Shown: positions 43,077 to 49,258 of the stretch, one piece after another | How positions within the stretch are numbered: the stretch's first letter is position 1 | Layout: each line of letters starts with the position of its first letter | Position numbers and translations under genes: made by a program | NCBI RefSeq assembly: GCF_000685015.1 | Contig: NZ_BAYA01000044.1 | Coordinates: forward strand, 1-49,258 | Length of the DNA stretch: 49,258 bases | Source: Paraburkholderia bannensis NBRC 103871 | GTDB taxonomy: Bacteria > Pseudomonadota > Gammaproteobacteria > Burkholderiales > Burkholderiaceae | Reading direction: 5' to 3' | Notes under the pieces: generated by a model | What the model saw: the letters and a program-made list of their open reading frames with translations, nothing else | Told to the model about the DNA's origin: nothing | Database searches by the model: none

Positions 43077-46000
43077 TTCACTTCTCCACTGCGAAGTTGC
43101 CGCAAGGCAGCCGAACCTTTCACGCCGAGCTTGCGAACGAAGGCGTAAAACGCTGGGGTAAAGGCCAGCCCGAAGATCGTCACGCCGAGCATGCCGAAGA
43201 ACACCGTCGTGCCGAGCGACTGCCGCATTTCCGATCCCGCGCCGCTGGCGATCGCAAGCGGCGCCACGCCCGCAATAAAGGCAAACGACGTCATCAGGAT
43301 CGGGCGCAGCCGCACATGGGCCGCATGGGTGGCGGCGTCCTCTGCATCGACACCGTCCTCTTCCTGCCGCTGTCTCGCGAACTCGACGATAAGAATGGCG
43401 TTCTTGGCGGCCAGTCCAACGAGCACTACGAAGCCGATCTGCGCCAGAATGTCGATGGGCATGCCCCGCATGTTCAGTCCGATCGCGGCTGCAAGCAGGC
43501 ACATCGGCACGATCAGCACGATCGCGAGCGGCGTCTTCCAGCTTTCATACTGCGCAGCAAGCACCAGGAACACGAACAGCGCCGAAGCCGCAAAGATCAC
43601 GAGCGGCGACATCGTCTGCTCTTTTTGCTGGTGAGCGAGATCCGTCCATTCGTACGTGATGCCGTTCGGCAAAACCTGTCCGGCGAGCTGTTCCATATGT
43701 TCGATAGCCTCGCCCGACGAGAATCCGGGAGCGGCTGCACCCATGATTTCCGCGGCGGGATACATGTTGTAGCGCGGCACGCGATACGGCTCGGTGGTGT
43801 TCCTGAAGGTCGCCACGCTGCTGATCGGCACCATGTCTCCCGTGGCGTTGCGCACCTTGAGCCTGCCAATATCCTCAGGTGTACGACGGAATGCTTCGTC
43901 GCCCTGCACCCGCACCTGATACGTGCGGCCCATGAAGTTGAAGTCGTTCACGTACTGCGAGCCCAGGTAGAGATCCATGGTCGAAAACACGTCAGTTGGC
44001 GTGAGGCCGACTTTCTCTGCCTTGAGGCGGTCGATGTCCGCATAGACGGACGGCGCGCCCGCGTTGTAAAGCGTGAATACGCCACCGAACACCTTGTCCT
44101 TGTTGGCCGCGGCCACGAGCGCGTTCGCTGCGTCGGCGAGTGCCTGCGGCCCCAATCCGCCACGATCTTCCAGCATCAGCTTGAAGCCGCCCGCAGCGCC
44201 CAGCCCCTGCACGGGCGGCGGATTGACCACCACCACCACCGCGTCCTTGACACCCGCGACCCGCTTGCGCAACGCAACCAGCGTCGACGCCGCGTTCACA
44301 CCGGGAACGTGCTTGCCATACAGCGAAGGCAGGCCGTAGAACAACGTCCCCACGTTGGGCGCAATCGTGCCCGTCGTGACGTCGAAGCCCGATACGGGCG
44401 ACGTATGCGTCACGCCCTTGAGTCCTGGCGTTTCGAGCACGATGTCGTTGATCTCGCGGATCACCTTGTCGGTGCGTTCGAGACTCGCGCCCGGAGGCAG
44501 GAACGCGATCACAGCCTGATAGCCGATGTCCTGCTCGGGAATGAAGCCGGTAGGCATTCTCGACATCTGCAAGGCCGTCGCGCCAATCAGGCCCGCATAG
44601 ACGATCAGCATGACCGTGGTGGCACGAACGAAGCGGCTCGTCATCTTCCCGTAGCGCGAAGACAACCAGTCGAACGAAGCATTGAACCGGCCGAACACCG
44701 CATGATGAAGGCGACCGAGCGCCGTCGATCCGCCGTGGGTCTTTTCCATCTCATGCGGCTTGAGCAGTACCGCACACAATGCAGGGCTCAGCGTCAGCGA
44801 GACGAAACACGAGATCACGGTGGAGGCGGCAATCGTAATCGCGAACTGCTTGAAGAACAGGCCCGAGATGCCCGACATCAACGCAGTGGGCCCGAACACC
44901 GCACACAACGTGAGCGCGATGGCGATGATCGCAGTCGAGACCTCGTTCATCGTGCGATGCGCGGCTTCTTTCGGCGACATGCCGAGCGCCATGTTCCGTT
45001 CGACGTTCTCGACCACCACGATGGCGTCGTCCACGACGATCCCGACAGCAAGCACCAGTCCGAACAGCGAAAGGTTATTGATCGACGCACCGAACAGCGA
45101 CAGGATCGTGAACGTGCCGACCAGCGAAACCGGAATCGCCACCACCGGGATGATCGTGGCGCGCCAGTTCTGCAGGAACAGATACACCACGCCGACCACC
45201 AGCAGAATGGCAATAGCGATGGTTATAGCGACCTCGTGGATCGACTGGGAAACAAAGGTGGTCGGGTCGTAGATCTTGATGTAGTCGACGCCGGACGGGA
45301 AGCTCTTTTTCAGCTCGGCCATTTTGGCCCATACGTCATGTTCGACCTGCACCACGTTCGCATCGGGCGTGGCAATGACGAACCACGGCGTCGCTGCGTA
45401 CCGGTCGGCATAAGCCTTCGAGCCATAGTCCACCGAGCCGAGTTCGACACGGCCGATATCGCGAATGCGCGTGACGCGTCCCTGCGCATCGGACTTCACG
45501 ACGACATCGCCAAACTGCTCGGGGGTCGTGAGGCGGCCCAGCGCGTCAATGTTGATCTGATACGCGCCCGTGCCGTGGTTCGACACCGGCGGCTGATTGA
45601 GCACGCCCGCGGACACGGCGGCATTCTGTGCACGAAGCGCTGCAAGTACTTCGCTGGCGCTGATGTTGTACGAAGCGGCCTTGTCCGGATCGATCCAGAT
45701 TCGCATCGCGTACTGCCGCTCGCCGAACAGCTGGAAGTCCGACACGCCCGGCAGGCGCGCGATCTGGTCGCGCACCTTGAGCATGTAGTTCGACAGGTAT
45801 TCGGGACTGCGGGAACCATCGGGCGAATAGACATGCACGCCCAGCAGCAGTGCCTGGATGGTCTTTTTCACCTGGACGCCCTGCAACTGCACTTCCACGG
45901 GCAAGCGCGAGAGTGTGTCTTCCACGCGGCTGCGCGTGAGCAAAAGCGCCGTATTGGGATCCGTGCCGACCTTGAAGATCACGGTGATCGTCAATTGACC

Positions 46001-46261
46001 GTTGCTGGTCGACTGGCTCGAAATGTAGTCCATGTTCTCGACGCCATTGACGGACTGTTCGAGCGGCGTGGCAACCGTGCGCGCAATCGTATCGGCCGAC
46101 GCACCTGGATAGGACGTCGTGATCTGGATGGTCGTGGGAACGATGTTCGGATACTGGGCCACGGGCAGTTTCACCATCGTCGCCAGGCCAATGAGCACCG
46201 CGAATATGTTGAGCACGGCGGCAAAGCGCGGATGCTCGATAAAGAAGTGAGTCAGCTTCAT
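43073..46261 (-). CDS. RND efflux pump, HAE-1 inner-membrane subunit
   Basis: 1062 residues with twelve membrane helices and two large periplasmic loops. The start MKLTHFFIEHPRFAAVLNIF and PVAQYPNIVPTTIQITTSYPGAS are standard for HAE-1 pumps (AcrB/MexF group). The proton-relay pair Asp411-Asp412 lies in GLVLAVGIVVDDAIVVVENVERN. It exports hydrophobic drugs using the proton gradient, together with the adaptor (46258..47508) and the outer-membrane lipoprotein (41598..43076). Both junctions are 4-base ATGA overlaps, so the three subunits are translated in step. Confidence 0.95.
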   Translation of the reverse strand: MKLTHFFIEHPRFAAVLNIFAVLIGLATMVKLPVAQYPNIVPTTIQITTSYPGASADTIARTVATPLEQSVNGVENMDYISSQSTSNGQLTITVIFKVGTDPNTALLLTRSRVEDTLSRLPVEVQLQGVQVKKTIQALLLGVHVYSPDGSRSPEYLSNYMLKVRDQIARLPGVSDFQLFGERQYAMRIWIDPDKAASYNISASEVLAALRAQNAAVSAGVLNQPPVSNHGTGAYQINIDALGRLTTPEQFGDVVVKSDAQGRVTRIRDIGRVELGSVDYGSKAYADRYAATPWFVIATPDANVVQVEHDVWAKMAELKKSFPSGVDYIKIYDPTTFVSQSIHEVAITIAIAILLVVGVVYLFLQNWRATIIPVVAIPVSLVGTFTILSLFGASINNLSLFGLVLAVGIVVDDAIVVVENVERNMALGMSPKEAAHRTMNEVSTAIIAIALTLCAVFGPTALMSGISGLFFKQFAITIAASTVISCFVSLTLSPALCAVLLKPHEMEKTHGGSTALGRLHHAVFGRFNASFDWLSSRYGKMTSRFVRATTVMLIVYAGLIGATALQMSRMPTGFIPEQDIGYQAVIAFLPPGASLERTDKVIREINDIVLETPGLKGVTHTSPVSGFDVTTGTIAPNVGTLFYGLPSLYGKHVPGVNAASTLVALRKRVAGVKDAVVVVVNPPPVQGLGAAGGFKLMLEDRGGLGPQALADAANALVAAANKDKVFGGVFTLYNAGAPSVYADIDRLKAEKVGLTPTDVFSTMDLYLGSQYVNDFNFMGRTYQVRVQGDEAFRRTPEDIGRLKVRNATGDMVPISSVATFRNTTEPYRVPRYNMYPAAEIMGAAAPGFSSGEAIEHMEQLAGQVLPNGITYEWTDLAHQQKEQTMSPLVIFAASALFVFLVLAAQYESWKTPLAIVLIVPMCLLAAAIGLNMRGMPIDILAQIGFVVLVGLAAKNAILIVEFARQRQEEDGVDAEDAATHAAHVRLRPILMTSFAFIAGVAPLAIASGAGSEMRQSLGTTVFFGMLGVTIFGLAFTPAFYAFVRKLGVKGSAALRQLRSGEVK

Positions 46262-47508
46262 GATTTCGCTCCGTCGTCGCCCTGCTCTGCCGAGAACTGG
46301 ATCTTTCCTGCATGCGGGGCAATCTTCGATCCGGGACGCACGGCCGGAATGCCGTCAATCACGATGCGGTCGGTCGGCGCAAGGCCCGCACGAATCACAC
46401 GCAGGCCGCCGCGCAAGTCGCCAATCTCCACTTTCCTGGCCGTCGCCACGTTGTCGTCTCCCACGACGTACACCATGTGATCCGTTTGATCCTGGAGCAC
46501 GGCGGCATCGGGAACGAGCAGCGCCGGTTGCGGCGCGGTCGTGGCGAGACGCAGACGCGCGAAGCCACCCGGTGTCAAGGCTAGGTCGCCGTTGGGAATC
46601 GTTGCGCGCGCATGGATCGTGCCGCTCGCACGGTCGAGCGTGTTGTCGATAAAGTTAAGCGTGCCGGTACGTGAATAGCCGCTGTCGCCGGTCGGCGAAA
46701 TCGTCACGGTGTCGGCAAGCGGCCCGCTGCGGTGCTCGCGTGAGCGCTGGAAAGCCGCGTAGTCGCTCTCGCTGATGTCGAAATCCAGGTAGATGGGATC
46801 CAGCGAAACGATGGTCGCGAGCAGCGTCGTCGGGCCGGTGCCGGCACGGCTGCCCGACACCAGGTTGCCCGTCGACACCAGGTGCGTGCCAATGCGTCCG
46901 GTAAACGGCGCCGTGATCCTGCAGCGATCCAGGTCGAACCGGGCGTCGCGAACGAGTGCGTTCGCGTTGTCGAGGGCCGCTTGAGCCGCGCGCTGCTCGG
47001 CGACTTTCTGGTCGACGTTCTCGACCGTTCCCGCCTCCGACTGCTGCAGTTCCTGCGCACGGGCAAGCTCTCGCGTGGCGAGCGCCAGCCGGGCATTCGC
47101 GGCTTCGACTGCCGCCGTCGCTTCGCTCAGCTTGATCTGGTAGGGCTCCGGATCGATCTCGAACAGCAGGTCGCCTTGGTGGACGATGTCGCCGTCCTTG
47201 AAGTTGATCCGCGTGAGCGTGCCGCCGACCTGGGCACGCAACTCCACCCGGTTCACCGCCGAGAACTGGCCGAGGAATCCAAGCCGCCCCTCGATATCGC
47301 GCTGCAAGGGCGCACTGATGCTCACTGACGGGGGCGGCGGCGCGACTGCGGGCGCAGCGCCCGATCCGTGCAGGTGCAACGCCGTCGCCGCCACGGCAAC
47401 GACCACAACGGCGGCCACGCCCTTGCCGACCCATCGAACGGCGACGGGTCTCGCCTCGCGCGGTGGCGCCGTGACGGCCACCTCGGCCTGGTCAATTTCA
47501 TTATTCAT
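46258..47508 (-). CDS. RND efflux periplasmic adaptor (membrane fusion protein)
   Basis: 416 residues. An N-terminal membrane anchor (GKGVAAVVVVAVAATALHL, residues 28-46) is followed by a Pro-rich stretch, the lipoyl half FSAVNRVELRAQVGGTLTRINFKDGDIVHQGDLLFEIDP, a coiled-coil hairpin (LSEATAAVEAANARLALATRELARAQ...), the second lipoyl half (SLDLDRCRITAPFTGRIG-type text), and a beta-barrel domain. It links the inner-membrane pump to the outer-membrane channel. It is the first gene of the RND operon, with its promoter probably in the repeat at 47661..47749. Confidence 0.93.
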   Translation of the reverse strand: MNNEIDQAEVAVTAPPREARPVAVRWVGKGVAAVVVVAVAATALHLHGSGAAPAVAPPPPSVSISAPLQRDIEGRLGFLGQFSAVNRVELRAQVGGTLTRINFKDGDIVHQGDLLFEIDPEPYQIKLSEATAAVEAANARLALATRELARAQELQQSEAGTVENVDQKVAEQRAAQAALDNANALVRDARFDLDRCRITAPFTGRIGTHLVSTGNLVSGSRAGTGPTTLLATIVSLDPIYLDFDISESDYAAFQRSREHRSGPLADTVTISPTGDSGYSRTGTLNFIDNTLDRASGTIHARATIPNGDLALTPGGFARLRLATTAPQPALLVPDAAVLQDQTDHMVYVVGDDNVATARKVEIGDLRGGLRVIRAGLAPTDRIVIDGIPAVRPGSKIAPHAGKIQFSAEQGDDGAKS

Positions 47509-47664
47509 GGCATTCCTAAGTGTTTAAACTGGCTGCGCGACGTAGAGATGTGCCCCAGTCCGCCCGTCAGGTGATCTATCTGTGCTACCGGTCATGAAAA
47601 CAGCGGAATGATCCAGAGCGTGGCGGCGATGCGGGCCCACTCTCCCGAAGTCGCCGCCAGCTAA

Positions 47665-47679
47665 GTTTCGTGACGCAAC
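47665..47679. promoter_or_regulatory. HxlR-type operator O1
   Basis: GTTTCGTGACGCAAC, a near-perfect 15-bp palindrome, overlapping the putative -10 of the RND operon. Confidence 0.6.
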
Positions 47680-47692
47680 TATAGGAGACACC

Positions 47693-47707
47693 GTTGCGTC
47701 ACGCTAC
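47693..47707. promoter_or_regulatory. HxlR-type operator O2
   Basis: GTTGCGTCACGCTAC, second copy of the box, 28 bases after O1 (about 2.7 helix turns), in the region expected for the -35 toward the RND operon. Confidence 0.5.
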
Positions 47708-47746
47708 GGGGCCAAACCAGGAAGCTGTTCCCCGGAATCTGGTTAA

Positions 47747-47761
47747 GTTGCGTGACGAAAC
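47747..47761. promoter_or_regulatory. HxlR-type operator O3
   Basis: GTTGCGTGACGAAAC, third copy, 22 bases before the HxlR start, suited to autoregulation. Confidence 0.6.
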
Positions 47762-47783
47762 TTGTGCCAGGATACGTTCCATC

Positions 47784-48302
47784 ATGTATAGAAAACGCTT
47801 CGACGCAATGGACTGCTCGATCGCTCGCGCCCTCGACGAGGTCGGCGAGTGGTGGACGCTTCTGATCGTTCGCGAGTGCACGCAAGGCAGCAGGCGCTTC
47901 GACGAATTTCAGAGCGGGCTGGGCATTGCCCGCAATGTCCTCACGGCACGGCTCGAACGCTTGATCGAGCTGGACATCCTGGAACGGTTCCCGCTCGCGG
48001 AGCGCGCCAACACCTTTGGTTACCGGTTGACCGCCAAAGGGACGGATCTTTACCCGGTGCTGGTCGCGCTCATGCAATGGGGGGACAAATGGCTTGCGCC
48101 AAACGGAAAGCCGCACATCACGCTGGTCGAGGATGCGAGCGGAAGCCCTGTGGAAGCCGTGGAGGTACGCGCGCCGAGTGGGCAGGCGCTGACGTATAGA
48201 GACGTCCGGTTCGCCCCTGGCCCCGGCGCGACCCGGAAGACGCAGGCGGTCATCGACGAGCGCAATGACCGGGTACTCGGCGACCCGGGCGACGAGTCAT
48301 GA
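47784..48302 (+). CDS. HxlR-family transcriptional regulator
   Basis: 172 residues. The N-terminal HxlR winged helix starts with MDCSIARALDEVGEWWTLLIVRECTQGSRRFDEFQSGLGIARNVLTARLERL and ends with YRLTAKGTDLYPVLVALMQWGD. The extra C-terminal 65 residues are of the kind seen in HxlR proteins next to efflux pumps. ATG 47784 is chosen; the frame is open to 47694, but that stretch contains the operator O3. AGGA lies about 11 bases upstream. It is divergent from the RND operon, and boxes near both starts support control of the pump and of itself. Confidence 0.9.
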   Translation: MYRKRFDAMDCSIARALDEVGEWWTLLIVRECTQGSRRFDEFQSGLGIARNVLTARLERLIELDILERFPLAERANTFGYRLTAKGTDLYPVLVALMQWGDKWLAPNGKPHITLVEDASGSPVEAVEVRAPSGQALTYRDVRFAPGPGATRKTQAVIDERNDRVLGDPGDES

Positions 48303-48342
48303 ACGTAGAAAGCCGCGAGCGCGGCCGCAGAAGCAGGCTAGT

Positions 48343-49258
48343 TCAGGCGCGCTTTTGCTTGCCGAACCGGGCCATCGACTCCCTCAACCTGGGCGCCGCA
48401 AAGTCGATGAAATGCCGCAGTTTCACGGCCATGAGGTTTCTGGACACATGAACCAGGTGCACGGGCACAGGCTCGACCTCGAATTTAGGCAGGAGTATAT
48501 CGAGTTGTCCGTTTCGAAGCGCTTCGTCGGCGTCGTGCTCGAACACGAAGGTGACGCCCGCGCCGTCCACCGCCGCGCTGACCGCGGCGTCGGGTGAGGT
48601 GACCTCCAGCCGGGGCTTCACTTCCAGCAGGGACACCTTGTTGGTGCCGGGAAGGCGGAAGCGCCACGGCGACAGATACGGGCTATTGAAGACGACGCAC
48701 GGATACTTCAGGAGATCGGCGGGTTCGCGCGGGGCTGCGTGTTGAGCGATGAGCGCCGGGCTTGCGCAGACGATCGAGCGCAATGAGCCGATACGCGTGG
48801 CGATCATGTTGCTGTCCGCGAGTTCTCCGACCCGCACGGCGAGATCGGCGTGTGAATCGATCAGGTCGATGTTGCGGTCGGAGAGCAGAAGCCGAACATT
48901 GATGTCCGGATATTGCGCGAGAAATTGATTGATGACCGGCAGCACATACAGGCGGCCACCCTGTACGGGGGCAGTCACGACCAGTTCGCCCTTTGCCGTG
49001 GCAAACTCGCCCGTCGCCTCGTGCTCCTGATCGCGCACGAGATCGAGGATGCGTCGCGCCGCGGCGACGTACGAGAGACCGGCATCGGTCAACGTGAGCT
49101 TGCGCGTGGTGCGTATCAGCAAGCGGGTGCCCAGCATCTCCTCAAGATCGGCGACCTTGCGAGTGAGTGTGCTGACCGGAATTTTCATTTCGCGAGCGGC
49201 CGCAGACAGGCTTCCCCTGTCCACCGCGCTCAACAGCATTTCCATGGCTTCTAGAAGG
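48343..49258 (-). CDS. LysR-family regulator, N-terminus cut by window edge
   Basis: 305 residues visible. The frame continues to the last bases as LLEAMEMLLSAVDRGSLSAAAREM, and family members usually begin a few residues before (M-x-x-LEAMEMLL), so the true start lies just outside the window. The helix-turn-helix is GSLSAAAREMKIPVSTLTRKVADLE; the effector domain is of the AaeR/DsdC-like type (LAVRVGELADSNMIATRIGSLRSIVCASPALIAQH). It converges with the HxlR gene with 40 bases between stops. Target unknown. Confidence 0.88.
   Translation of the reverse strand, partial: LLEAMEMLLSAVDRGSLSAAAREMKIPVSTLTRKVADLEEMLGTRLLIRTTRKLTLTDAGLSYVAAARRILDLVRDQEHEATGEFATAKGELVVTAPVQGGRLYVLPVINQFLAQYPDINVRLLLSDRNIDLIDSHADLAVRVGELADSNMIATRIGSLRSIVCASPALIAQHAAPREPADLLKYPCVVFNSPYLSPWRFRLPGTNKVSLLEVKPRLEVTSPDAAVSAAVDGAGVTFVFEHDADEALRNGQLDILLPKFEVEPVPVHLVHVSRNLMAVKLRHFIDFAAPRLRESMARFGKQKRA

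Larger units (their letters stand above)
47661..47749. repeat. regulatory repeat, copy A (between RND operon and hxlR)
   Basis: Partner of 41498..41586, aligned without gaps. It holds two good 15-bp boxes, with a third at its downstream edge, and an internal dyad AACCAG (47715..47720)/CTGGTT (47739..47744). On the minus strand TATAGT (within 47678..47683) fits a -10 toward the RND operon. The palindromic CTATAG may also serve the HxlR gene. Confidence 0.75.

Noticed and set aside
43097..46480. 1127-codon open frame on the plus strand opposite the RND pump gene
   Set aside because: Its product is an Arg/His/Gln-rich shadow without any domain, caused by high-GC codon use; the minus-strand RND gene is certain.
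1..49258. Insertion sequences, prophage, CRISPR arrays, tRNA or rRNA genes
   Set aside because: None recognised: no transposase, integrase or phage structural genes, no regular spaced repeats, no tRNA-like cloverleaf noticed by eye.

Overview
The window reads as chromosomal DNA of a Burkholderia-group betaproteobacterium (Paraburkholderia, Caballeronia or a close relative). GC content and codon use are high and even. Gene density is high, LysR regulators are many, and several families typical of that group are present: MXKDX pentapeptide protein, DUF1852/core-MetE methionine synthase, HAE-1 RND efflux, and a yejABEF-type peptide importer. The assignment rests on gene content only. I saw no rRNA, tRNA, CRISPR array, insertion sequence or phage module. 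The mix of regulators, transporters and unusual enzymes suggests an accessory part of the genome.

Layout. 1-2.3 kb: C-terminal end of a STAND-like protein, an orphan barstar and a GNAT acetyltransferase. 2.4-3.9 kb: a LysR regulator divergent from a small DMT permease, with a perfect inverted repeat between them. 4.1-12.8 kb: one strand carries tetR, a TonB-dependent siderophore-type receptor and a complete yejA-yejB-yejE-yejF importer, tightly coupled, so both outer- and inner-membrane steps of uptake of one compound are encoded together. 13.3-25.1 kb: a two-component system next to an unusual enzyme pair. These are a membrane-anchored di-heme cytochrome c (21511..24828) and a 1605-residue protein fusing a GMC flavin oxidoreductase to a patatin-like phospholipase that is split by about eight membrane helices (16665..21482). 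The hybrid histidine kinase begins 12 nt after the fusion gene on the same strand, so kinase and enzymes may form one operon. A good sigma-70 promoter and a perfect 16-bp palindrome lie upstream.

25.3-29.9 kb: a free-standing, degenerate GyrB/ParE-type ATPase domain coupled to an acetyltransferase, then a MesD/MesX folate-independent methionine synthase pair divergent from metR. 30-34.7 kb: a histidine-kinase-like protein without a recognisable phospho-acceptor His, a VOC protein, a universal stress protein, a small exported peptide, and a lipoprotein with a truncated-haemoglobin domain overlapping a membrane-anchored unknown. 34.9-36.2 kb: an MXKDX repeat protein and a DUF1223 thioredoxin-like protein transcribed divergently, each from a promoter matching GTAACC-N16-CGAA, the SigF-type ECF pattern. 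36.3-40.2 kb: LysR, bicupin, EamA permease and a CxxC protein.

40.3-49.3 kb: a multidrug efflux island holding an MFS pump, a complete RND tripartite pump and an HxlR regulator, ending in a truncated LysR gene. The MFS promoter region and the RND/HxlR intergenic region share a gapless repeat of about 90 bp with a 15-bp palindromic box, which points to one regulator controlling both pumps.

The most promising candidates for an undescribed system are the GMC-patatin/di-heme cytochrome/two-component cluster, the solitary GyrB-like domain, and the globin lipoprotein pair.
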